Shown one piece after another: positions 1 through 7,551 of a stretch of DNA of 64,000 nt. Under the pieces are notes generated by a model, which searched no databases, had not been told where the DNA came from, and worked only from the letters and a program-made list of their open reading frames with translations. Within the stretch, counting starts at the first letter, position 1. Each line of letters starts with the position of its first letter. The position numbers were made by a program, and so were the translations under genes. Origin of the DNA: Bacteroidota bacterium (GTDB taxonomy: Bacteria > Bacteroidota > Bacteroidia > B-17B0 > Aurantibacillaceae); assembly GCA_030692515.1 (NCBI GenBank), contig JAUXZS010000020.1, positions 372,001 to 436,000 on the forward strand, read 5' to 3'.

Positions 1-1
1 T

Positions 2-2851
2 TTTATTTTAAATCTTGAAACTGAAAAAATTGTACACGAAGTACGTATGCCTAAGTACGAATCGCATGGTATGTATGATAAAGCACTCCTAAAAGACATT
101 AATAAACGTCCATCAATAACAAAACCCGATACAATTAATTTTGCAAAAGATGAATATGTTTATGACATAGATTATTTATCAAAAACCGGTACCGCCGTTT
201 ACGCCACATTAAAAGGTGTGAAGTTTATAGACTTAAAAACAAAAAAACTAGTTAGACAAACAAAAGGACTTGCTTTGAGTTTAAAAATTTCTCCTAGGGG
301 AAATAGAATGATAACCAATAGTTATTCTCCATACCGCTCGCTTCGTGTTTTTGATCCGACAGATATGAAATTAATTTCTGAACGACCATCCATGGGAAAT
401 TCAATTTACTCTGCACATATCAGTCCTAATAATCGCTGGTTATACACCAACGGAACGTCCTCCGGATTTTTTTGGGACTTAACCAATTTTACAAAATATG
501 TAGAGTTAAAAGATGTTTCAGGGAGCGACACTTCTTATATTAGCAATGTGTTTTTCTTGAACGATTCTGAAGTAGTTGTAAACTCAGGCAAAAGTTTTCA
601 AAATTTAAACTTAACCATTTACAATATAAACAAAAAAAAATACGGTAAAACTATTAAGAAAAATGTTTACTCTATAGCTTCTGGCTTTTTAAATGGAGAA
701 TTTTATTATGTTGATTATACAAGTTTGCACATACTAAATTTAAAAACTCTGCAAGAAGAAAAATACGAGGGTTTATTTAGTCTGGCAGCTTCGCCCATAT
801 ACAAAGTCGTCAACTTTACAAAAAATCTGGTATTTGTTCCCGAAAGTGGAAAATATAAAATCATTAATCGAAAAACCAAAAAGATAGAATACGAAAGTAC
901 CTCATGGTCTATGACCGCTAATGTAATTATTAGTCCGGATGAAAAATATGTTTACACAAGCAGTAACATTACAAAGAAAAAAAATATTAATGGTACCGAA
1001 ATAGACTTTCCCACAAATGCAATTGTAAAAATTGACATGACAAAAAAGGAAATTATTCAGGACTATGCACAAACATTTTATCCTTATGATTTTAAAATAA
1101 AAAATGAGGGTAAATTGATTGGCATTTGGTATGTAAAATATGATTTGGGAACTGGCTATACAGATGGTTACGAAACTGTTTATTCAGAATATGATACTGA
1201 AAGTGGAAAAGAATTATTTTCAAAAACCCTCATAAAGACTAAAGAAATTATTTCGTTTCATACAACCAGCGAAACGGGAAAATATTTTACCTTAAACAAT
1301 CCGTTTGGCGATTTTTTTAAAGTGTTTGATGAAAAAGGAGATTCGCTTATTGATTTAAAAGAATTAAAAATTTCGATGCCGAATTGTTTTTTTGTTGAAA
1401 GATTAAATCAATTAATTATTACAAGCTCTATTAACTCATTAGTTTCGTTTATTGATCTAAAGAAAAGAGAAATTATTGGTCAGCTTGCAAATGCTAAAGA
1501 CGATAATTTTTTTCTCATAACTTCCGATTTACATTATTTAGGCTCAAAAGAATTTGTAAAAAGTATTCGCTTTAAATACCAATCAGAAATCTACAGCTTC
1601 GAACAATTTGATGCATACTTAAATCAACCACATAAAGTATTAAGAGCATTTGGTTGTTCTGATAGTTCACTAATACAAGCTTATGAAACAGCGTATTTAA
1701 AACGCATGCGCATTTTAGGATTTAAACCTGATAACAAAATTAATTTTTCATCCTTGCCAACATTTCAAACAGTTAAAATGGAAGAAGAGAAACCGGGTTT
1801 TGTAAACTTTTCAATAAGCGCCAATCAAGGTAAAAACAAACTATCAAAATTAGAAGTGCATAATAATGGAACCACCATTTATTCTGAATCAATTGCAGCG
1901 GAGCAAGCCGCTCGTTACGACAAAAACTTTTCGTTTGAAACTTCTTCGGGCATCAACCGTTTTGAATTTATTATTAAAGATGAAAAAGGAATTGAAAGTC
2001 CGAGGTTGACAAGATACTATAACAATACATCTACCAACAAATCAAATTTATTTTTAGTAGTTATTGCCAGCGAAAAATTTAAAAACAACAAATATGATTT
2101 AGCTTATGCGGAAAAAGACGCAACAGATATTGCCAATAACATGTCTAATTCCAAATCTTTTAATACTATACAAATTAAAAAATTATTCAATAAATCATTC
2201 AACGCAGATTCGGTAAAAAACTTAACTAACTTTTTTTCTAAGGCTGGCGTAAATGATGTTGTTATGGTATTTTTTGCAGGGCATGGCTATTTAGATGAGG
2301 ATATGAGTTATTATTTCCCAACTTATTACACCGATTTTAGCGACCCAAAAATAAACTCAGTTGCCTACAAAAATTTCGAAAAATTATTTCAGGACATAAA
2401 ACCACTTAGAAAATTAATGTTTATTGATGCTTGTTTTAGTGGAGAAGTAGATGAAGAAGGTTTGTTTCAAGAAAATGAAAACAAAGGAAACAACCAAAAA
2501 GATAGCTCAAGAGCCGTTAGATTATCAGGTAATATGTTCACACAAAGTACAGCATTAGAAATGTCTAAAGCAGTATTTTCTGACTTAAGGCAAAATTCTG
2601 GGGCAACTATTATTTCATCTGCAGGAGGTACAGAAGCAGCATTTGAAGGAGAGAAATGGAATAATGGTTTGTTTACTTATTGCTTATTAAACGCTATGAA
2701 AAATTTTAAAGCTGATTATAATTCTGATAAAAAAATATCATTAAGCGAATTACAAAAATTTGTAGCAGAAGAGGTTTATCGTCTCTCTGAAGGAAAACAA
2801 TCGCCTACTTACCGAATGGAAAATACGGTGTTGGATTATGAAATTTGGTAA
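2..2851 (+). CDS. WD40-like propeller / caspase-like (peptidase C14) protein, 5' partial
   Basis: The ORF track starts at the ATG at 47, but the frame is open to the window edge and reads as one more propeller blade before that ATG, so the true start lies outside. The first ~530 residues are WD40-like blades ('FDPTDMKLISERP', 'HISPNNRWLYTNG'). A linker of ~90 residues and a beta-sandwich-like stretch follow. From ~residue 670 there is a caspase-fold domain with the catalytic pair His746 in 'FFAGHGYLD' and Cys796 in 'FIDACFSGE' (numbered from the ATG at 47). Families of this type are cysteine peptidases of clan CD; prokaryotic members often take part in signalling or immunity. The substrate is unknown and no obvious partner lies downstream. 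Confidence is high for the architecture, low for the role. Confidence 0.85.
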   Translation, partial: FILNLETEKIVHEVRMPKYESHGMYDKALLKDINKRPSITKPDTINFAKDEYVYDIDYLSKTGTAVYATLKGVKFIDLKTKKLVRQTKGLALSLKISPRGNRMITNSYSPYRSLRVFDPTDMKLISERPSMGNSIYSAHISPNNRWLYTNGTSSGFFWDLTNFTKYVELKDVSGSDTSYISNVFFLNDSEVVVNSGKSFQNLNLTIYNINKKKYGKTIKKNVYSIASGFLNGEFYYVDYTSLHILNLKTLQEEKYEGLFSLAASPIYKVVNFTKNLVFVPESGKYKIINRKTKKIEYESTSWSMTANVIISPDEKYVYTSSNITKKKNINGTEIDFPTNAIVKIDMTKKEIIQDYAQTFYPYDFKIKNEGKLIGIWYVKYDLGTGYTDGYETVYSEYDTESGKELFSKTLIKTKEIISFHTTSETGKYFTLNNPFGDFFKVFDEKGDSLIDLKELKISMPNCFFVERLNQLIITSSINSLVSFIDLKKREIIGQLANAKDDNFFLITSDLHYLGSKEFVKSIRFKYQSEIYSFEQFDAYLNQPHKVLRAFGCSDSSLIQAYETAYLKRMRILGFKPDNKINFSSLPTFQTVKMEEEKPGFVNFSISANQGKNKLSKLEVHNNGTTIYSESIAAEQAARYDKNFSFETSSGINRFEFIIKDEKGIESPRLTRYYNNTSTNKSNLFLVVIASEKFKNNKYDLAYAEKDATDIANNMSNSKSFNTIQIKKLFNKSFNADSVKNLTNFFSKAGVNDVVMVFFAGHGYLDEDMSYYFPTYYTDFSDPKINSVAYKNFEKLFQDIKPLRKLMFIDACFSGEVDEEGLFQENENKGNNQKDSSRAVRLSGNMFTQSTALEMSKAVFSDLRQNSGATIISSAGGTEAAFEGEKWNNGLFTYCLLNAMKNFKADYNSDKKISLSELQKFVAEEVYRLSEGKQSPTYRMENTVLDYEIW

Positions 2852-2877
2852 ACACTAATTAATTTTATTTTTCAAAT

Positions 2878-2966
2878 CGTCATTACGAGGAGTTTTGCGC
2901 TTACGCAAAATGCTGACGAAGTAATCTCAACAATTAGTGAGATTGCTTCCTTCGTCGCAATGACGA
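2878..2966. repeat. R1 palindromic repeat, copy 1
   Basis: This element of about 90 bp has inverted ends, CGTCATTACGA and TCGCAATGACG. Its interior includes 'GACGAAGTAATCTCA' facing 'TGAGATTGCTTCCTTCGTC', so the whole unit can fold into one long stem. It is followed by 'AGTTAAAAGCTGGTCGTTGAA', which is also found after copy 2. It sits just behind the caspase gene and could act as a transcription stop, but it lacks a T-run. Confidence 0.8.
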
Positions 2967-3115
2967 GTTAAAAGCTGGTCGTTGAACTTAATACCTCCTA
3001 ACTAAATATTTTACAAACTTTCTTTTTAGACGGCAATGCAAAGCATTGAGCGGGCTTGTGCGATAGTTACAAAGAAAAGTCTGCTGCTATTCTTTTTCTT
3101 AATTTCTACGTTTGT

Positions 3116-3682
3116 ACCGCGTTAGCAAACACAGCTTGTCCTCCTCTGGAGGAGTTGCCCAAAGGGCGGAGATGGATGAAATTATTCTTTCTTTTCTTGG
3201 TATTCAGTTCTTATAAATTTCTCGTCTCAACTTTTTCTTGACAAAAAGTTGAATAAAAGTCAAGGCTTAAAAAAAATTCTTTGATTTTATTGTTTTGATT
3301 TTTATAGTCGCCCTGAATGTGACTTCTTTGGAATTATAAACTAGTCAGGGCTCATTGAAATTTTAAAATGGGATTATGCAAAAATGTATTAGCTTAATTA
3401 CATTTTAAAATTACCACTGACTGAAAAACCAAGCCGAAAAATCTTACAGAATTTTTTTAATGCCACTAAACTGTATTTACTCCGCGTAAGCACACATAGC
3501 TTATCCTCCTCGGGAGGAGGTGTCTGAAAGGCGGAGGAGGAAAATGTAAACTTCTTTCATTAAAAAAATCAATCAGCGTCATTGCGAAGCTTTTCGCCCG
3601 AAGAAATCTCAAACTATGAGTGAGACCCGATAGCTATCGGGTGCTTTCTTCATCGCAATGACGAGTTAAAAGCTGGTCGTTG
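3116..3682. repeat. Composite non-coding repeat, copy A
   Basis: This segment is closely similar over most of its length to 15062-15701. Its order is a CTCCTC/GAGGAG palindrome, a body, a second CTCCTC/GAGGAG palindrome, and an R1 palindrome. The body holds a GCCCTGA/TCAGGGC inverted repeat (3310-3316 with 3345-3351) and a perfect 12-bp inverted repeat AATTTTAAAATG/CATTTTAAAATT (3359-3370 with 3401-3412). No open frame is shared by the two copies. It could be a MITE-like element or a structured RNA; the sequence alone does not decide. Confidence 0.75.
3577..3663. repeat. R1 palindromic repeat, copy 2
   Basis: The ends are CGTCATTGCGA and TCGCAATGACG. The centre carries a perfect 18-bp palindrome, ACCCGATAGCTATCGGGT (3625-3642), which is absent from copy 1 and present in near-identical form in copy 3. 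The same 'AGTTAAAAGCTGGTCGTTGAA' tail follows. Confidence 0.8.
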
Positions 3683-3762
3683 AATTTAATAACAGCTCCG
3701 CAGAATTTATACTTCTGCGGAATATTTACTTTGATATAATACACTGTTTATTAAATAGCAAA

Positions 3763-3871
3763 CCTCCCTCGGCTTTCAGCCACTCCCTCTTGAGGGAGAT
3801 ACCGTGTTTGCTAACGGCTTATTACAAATCGTTTACTAAATGCCCCTCCCTTATCTCCCCAAAGGGGGAGA
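3763..3871. repeat. Two CTCCC/GAGGG palindromes
   Basis: CTCCCTCTTGAGGGAG (3783-3798) and CTCCCCAAAGGGGGAG (3855-3870) are short inverted repeats of the type scattered through many Bacteroidota genomes. They lie behind the stop codon of the minus-strand T9SS gene and may act as transcript ends. Confidence 0.65.
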
Positions 3872-3906
3872 AGATAGAACAGCTTCTGCTATGTAATTTT
3901 GTTTTA

Positions 3907-5178
3907 TCATCTCGATATAAAAAAACGTTTACTAACGTTTAGCATATTGTCATCCTGACGATAGGAAGGATCTGTATTTAAATCCCTCGTGCCTCGGGAT
4001 GACAGTTTTAAAAAGTAAACTCCATTTGCTAGCTCCATAGTGTTTATTAACACAGTCTTCACTTTGACTCCGCTCAGTGTGACATCTTTAAAAACAATTT
4101 CTTCTTCTCGTATTACTTGCCCTAAGGAATTTATAATTTGAATATGCGCATCTCGATACGCTTCGCTACTCGATGTGACAAATTCTACATTTAAAATTTC
4201 ATTTGCAGGATTTGGATACAGCCTCACCCCCAACCCCTCTCCGAGGGAGAGGGGAGTTAAGCCTAAGCCACTTGCGTGCACCACAACCGTATCATATTTT
4301 ATGTTGCCGCAAATATCCTGTTTTACCATATAGGTTTGGGTTGTTGTTGCAACTGTAACAGTAATACCTGCTGCTGTATCAATCGCTGTTGTTGTATTAG
4401 GTAATTTATACCACATACAAGCCTCATCTATACCAACATCTTGTGGCCTGCCTAAATAAACGGTGTTGGTTGGTATGCCCCATACATCTGCTCCTGCATA
4501 GGCAGGTAAATCAATATCAATAACACTTACGTCGTCTATATTTGCATCGCACCAAGCATAACTGACAGTTGGTTGTATTTGAGTTTTCATTGTAGCAGCA
4601 TCACTTTTAAAATTTCCAATTACCATAAATTTTTCTGTTCCTGTTGCAACAAATGTCCCAGTAATTAATCCCCAATTTAAAGTGTCAATAATAATATTTC
4701 CTATTGGATTTTGTATTTGAGGTGTTAAATAAGTTAGAGGCTTTAATGTATAATTAATTGTATCTAATCCATTATTGCCAAAATATGCGCCATACGAATC
4801 AATACCAAATGCCGAAATATTAATATTATTAACATAAAACTTCACACAGTAAGTAGATCCTGTATTTAATTTTGCCTTGAGCCTATTCTTAAAGTAATTT
4901 CTATTAATATTTGGATTGCAAAAATTAACATCACATAACATTGTTCCTAAAACAAATCCATTACCATGGCGTGGATGTTGATATGTATAACCACTATTCG
5001 GAACATTTCCATAACACACATTTAAAGCTTGAAAACCAGGCTTAGTAGTGTCGATATTTCCCCAAGATTTTATTTTAAAATAGAAAGGGTTATTGCAATC
5101 AATCAAATCTTCAAATCCACCATTACTAACATAATTTGCTAGTTGTGCTTTATAATCAGTGGATAAAAGAAAAAACAA
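3907..5178 (-). CDS. T9SS type A sorting-domain protein with in-frame repeat insertions
   Basis: This is a secreted protein. The N-terminal ~220 residues form a jelly-roll-like module ('NGGFED', 'GTEKFMVIGNF', 'ANIDDVSV') that is also found in the next gene. A short Ig-like segment and a C-terminal type A sorting domain ('LYPNPANEILNVEF', 'GVYFLKLSS') follow. Four stretches of the last ~100 residues are translations of different genomic palindromic repeats ('LTPLSLGEGLGVR', 'SSSEAYRDAH', 'VTLSGVKVK', 'RDLNTDPSYRQDD'). The track start is a TTG preceded within a few codons by an in-frame stop, and the signal peptide looks truncated. An ATG at 5225 gives a better signal peptide (MKAQLKNWLL...) but in another frame, so a frameshift near the A6 run at 5170-5175 is likely. 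Activity of the gene is uncertain. Confidence 0.75.
   Translation of the reverse strand: MFFLLSTDYKAQLANYVSNGGFEDLIDCNNPFYFKIKSWGNIDTTKPGFQALNVCYGNVPNSGYTYQHPRHGNGFVLGTMLCDVNFCNPNINRNYFKNRLKAKLNTGSTYCVKFYVNNINISAFGIDSYGAYFGNNGLDTINYTLKPLTYLTPQIQNPIGNIIIDTLNWGLITGTFVATGTEKFMVIGNFKSDAATMKTQIQPTVSYAWCDANIDDVSVIDIDLPAYAGADVWGIPTNTVYLGRPQDVGIDEACMWYKLPNTTTAIDTAAGITVTVATTTQTYMVKQDICGNIKYDTVVVHASGLGLTPLSLGEGLGVRLYPNPANEILNVEFVTSSSEAYRDAHIQIINSLGQVIREEEIVFKDVTLSGVKVKTVLINTMELANGVYFLKLSSRGTRDLNTDPSYRQDDNMLNVSKRFFISR
3949..4004. repeat. GTCATCCTGA/TCGGGATGAC palindrome inside a CDS
   Basis: This inverted repeat with ends GTCATCCTGA and TCGGGATGAC lies in frame within the sorting domain of the 3907-5178 gene. 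It encodes the stretch around 'RDLNTDPSYRQDD' just before the last beta strand. The composition of this peptide does not look like a normal sorting domain. Confidence 0.8.
4060..4083. repeat. CACTTTGACTCCGCTCAGTG element inside a CDS
   Basis: This short imperfect inverted repeat (CACT...AGTG) belongs to a class often seen between genes in Bacteroidota. Here it is read in frame as 'VTLSGVKVK' within the sorting domain of the 3907-5178 gene. Confidence 0.65.
4149..4179. repeat. CATCTCGATACGCTTCGC element inside a CDS
   Basis: This is an inverted repeat, CATCTCGATACG/CTACTCGATGTG, around a CTTCG centre. It is read in frame as 'SSSEAYRDAH' in the sorting domain of the 3907-5178 gene. Confidence 0.75.
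4222..4258. repeat. CCCCTCTCC/GGAGAGGGG palindrome inside a CDS
   Basis: CCCCTCTCCGAGGGAGAGGGG (4234-4254) with its flank encodes 'LTPLSLGEGLGVR' directly before the 'YPNP' motif. It therefore sits in the flexible linker between the passenger and the sorting domain. Confidence 0.85.
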
Positions 5179-5230
5179 AACTTTTTATTATTTGGCAATA
5201 ACCAATTTTTTAGTTGTGCTTTCATTTCAG

Positions 5231-5296
5231 CCCCCTTCTGCATTCGCACAGTCTCGCTCAAAAACCGTTTTAGGTTTTTGCCGTCCCAAAGGGGGA
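5231..5296. repeat. CCCCCTT...AAGGGGG palindrome between two T9SS genes
   Basis: The outer arms are CCCCCTT and AAGGGGG, with an inner hairpin AAAAACC-gtttta-GGTTTTT (5260-5279). It occupies most of the gap between the 5323-6921 gene and the alternative start (5225) of the 3907-5178 gene. It might interrupt the operon or its leader. Confidence 0.65.
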
Positions 5297-5322
5297 ATAA
5301 TAGAACAGCATGTTTTAACTCT

Positions 5323-6921
5323 TTATCTAATCAAAGTAACATTTCCTTTAAACGTCTTCTTTTCGCCGTTTAATTCAAAGTTGATGAAATAAAAATAAAT
5401 TCCATCGGAGCAAACCTCACCGCTTGTTGTATGGCCATCCCATTTTATGGCTGGGAAATTTACTTTAACATCATCTTTTTGCGATTCGTTTGGTGTTTGT
5501 AAAATGGGCACTCCCCAACGGTTAACAATATTTAATTGAAAATTTTTAATGTACTGCGTATTGCTAAAATTCACACCCCATGTATCATTTACTCCATCGC
5601 CATTGGGTGTAAATATTGTAGGTATAGTATAAGTTGGCTCACAGTCTTCTACTGTAATTGAAACCGTACTATTATTAGTTATATTACATTGGTTGCGTTG
5701 CAAAGTATAGGTGATATTTGAAATTGGGTTTGCATAAGGCATTGCACAATTAACGCAACTTAAACTAATGTTGGGCTGCCAAATATAATTTGTAAAGTAA
5801 GTGCTATCTGCCACCCCTAACCTTGCATTTTTACCCAAACAAATTGTATCGTTTATTCCTGCATTGGCTAAAACACTTGGTGTAGTTACCGTAACGGTAA
5901 TGCTATCTTTTGTAATAAAACTGCATAGGGTTTTTGTAACATAATATTTTGTTGTTGTTGTTGGTGTGGCTATTGGGTTAGGGCAATTAGTGCAGCTCAA
6001 GCTTGGGTGTGGTTGCCACGCTAATATTGAACTGTCTTTTATATTGTTACTGATGGATACACTTGAATTAAAACAAATAATCGTATCATTTTTACATTGT
6101 GCTTTACCGCTATAATAACCGAGATCATAGAGGCTTAAATCGTCAATAAACAAATATGATAGATCATTATATAATATTCCTGGATCATTAAAAGCGGTGT
6201 TTCTATTAACATTAATATATTTCGATTTTACACCATCTCTAAAATTCCCAATTGTGACATACTGCTCTCCACCATTAGAGATAAAGCAACCATTTAAAGG
6301 CTGCCAATTCATAGTATCAGTTATAAAAATAGTAGTATCATGTTCAATTTGGCAAGGCAAGTTATTAAAATAAGAATTTAAATTGAGTGGATCGTAAAGA
6401 ATCGCTGTAAATTGACTAACAGAAAAATATGCTTGTAATTGGTTACTGGCAGTTCCACCGCCATCAGCCAAACTATAAAACAATAAAAAATCATAAATAT
6501 GATCTTTTATTAATTGTTGTTTTAAAGGAGTTTGCATTAGCTCAATATAATTTGAGTAAGCAGGATAACCTGCGCCTTGTAATCCTGAATTTTTTGTTAC
6601 TATTCCAGTATAAAAATTACCATGCTTTGCTTTTTGATAACCAAAAACATTTTTAGGTATTGCAACGCTAGCTCCGGGAGATATTACAAATGTGGGTGAA
6701 TAAACAGAGTAATAGTCAGGCGTTGTATTATTTGGAGAAAGCCAATTATTGCATTTATTTATTTCAGAATGGCTTGTTGGAATACTAATACTATCCTCAA
6801 AACTCGGATTTGTAATTAAATTAATTTGCGCTTTTAAAGAAAATAAAAAGAATAAAGTAAAAAGGGTTAAAACCCTTTTTACTTTAAATAAAGAATAAAC
6901 TATTTTTTTAGAACCAAACAT
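5323..6921 (-). CDS. T9SS type B (gliding-associated C-terminal domain) secreted protein
   Basis: The protein has a long signal peptide (basic start, hydrophobic core ending 'FLFSLKAQ'). An N-terminal module of ~240 residues follows ('NPSFEDS', 'TMNWQPLNGCFISNGGEQYVTIGNF' region) that resembles that of the 3907-5178 protein. Next come two Ig/PKD-like repeats, each with 'CxNC' ('SLSCTNCPNP', 'SLSCVNCAMP'). The C-terminus is a type B sorting domain ('TIFTPNGDGVNDTWG', 'NRWGVPILQ', 'DGIYFYFINF'). Type B cargo is exported by T9SS and usually stays on the surface. Its ATG overlaps the stop of the remnant upstream (TAATG), so the two were once translationally coupled. The ligand is unknown. Confidence 0.85.
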   Translation of the reverse strand: MFGSKKIVYSLFKVKRVLTLFTLFFLFSLKAQINLITNPSFEDSISIPTSHSEINKCNNWLSPNNTTPDYYSVYSPTFVISPGASVAIPKNVFGYQKAKHGNFYTGIVTKNSGLQGAGYPAYSNYIELMQTPLKQQLIKDHIYDFLLFYSLADGGGTASNQLQAYFSVSQFTAILYDPLNLNSYFNNLPCQIEHDTTIFITDTMNWQPLNGCFISNGGEQYVTIGNFRDGVKSKYINVNRNTAFNDPGILYNDLSYLFIDDLSLYDLGYYSGKAQCKNDTIICFNSSVSISNNIKDSSILAWQPHPSLSCTNCPNPIATPTTTTKYYVTKTLCSFITKDSITVTVTTPSVLANAGINDTICLGKNARLGVADSTYFTNYIWQPNISLSCVNCAMPYANPISNITYTLQRNQCNITNNSTVSITVEDCEPTYTIPTIFTPNGDGVNDTWGVNFSNTQYIKNFQLNIVNRWGVPILQTPNESQKDDVKVNFPAIKWDGHTTSGEVCSDGIYFYFINFELNGEKKTFKGNVTLIR

Positions 6922-7445
6922 TATTTACTGATAATTAATTTATCGGCTTTAATGATCTTATTATCTATTACAATTTTATAAATATAAGTACCGTTTTTAA
7001 ACTCACTTACGTTTATTTTCGTTACACTATTAATTTCGCTTTCGATCACTAGCTGTCCAACTAGGTTAAAGATAAGCAATTTTGCGCCATCTAAATCAGT
7101 TGTAACCGTTAACTCTGTACTTGCAGGATTTGGAAACACAAGAGTAGATAAAGCTTCTTTGCCAGTATTTAAATCTGTTGCGGTGTTCATAAAACGGCTA
7201 CTGCTATTTTGCGGCTGGCTATATTCACAAGCGTTAAAAAACTCAGTTGTGTCAAAACGTTTCACCATAGCTCTTGCCTGATAAACGCTTGTGCCATCGG
7301 TAAATGGACAAAGTGCGGATAAAGTCTGCAATGAATTAATCTGAGCGTTAGTTAACAGACCTTGGTTTTTAATATAATCAAAATAAATTACGTTAAAACT
7401 TTTTTGATTAGCCTCTGGGGTGTTGGTTCCGTTAATAGTTAAATT
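6921..7445 (-). pseudogene. 3' remnant of a T9SS type A cargo gene
   Basis: The track ORF (6921-7331) begins at a TTG, but the frame is open further up to a stop at 7446-7448. It reads through with 'NSLQTLSALCPFTDGTSVYQARAMV', which corresponds to the end of the 1238-aa protein at 9118-12834 ('LIDIAKLHPLEAGPAVYNARAIL'). A type A sorting domain follows ('LVFPNPASTELTV', 'NGTYIYKIVIDNK'). No signal peptide, start codon or passenger remains. I read it as the surviving end of a lost paralogue. A short expressed protein without export signal is the alternative and is less likely. Confidence 0.65.
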
Positions 7446-7551
7446 TCAATATTAAAATTTTTAATGTAAAAGGTCTTACTTATTAATAAATACAATTTTA
7501 AATCACTAAAACTGCTTATTCAAATTATCCCTTTGCTATAATAAAAATAAA

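Larger units (their letters stand above)
2852..3906. other. Non-coding, repeat-rich interval
   Basis: About 1 kb lies between convergent genes. I see no credible gene; the 61-aa track ORF at 3056-3241 is read through repeat DNA. The interval holds two copies of the CGTCATTGCGA-type palindrome, one copy of a composite repeat shared with 15.06-15.70 kb, and two CTCCC/GAGGG palindromes. A short motif at 3029-3052 is the reverse complement of one found twice near 19.2 kb. Confidence 0.8.

Noticed and set aside
3056-3241. 61-aa plus-strand ORF
   Set aside because: It is read through palindromic repeats, and the matching segment of copy B at 15.1 kb does not keep the frame.
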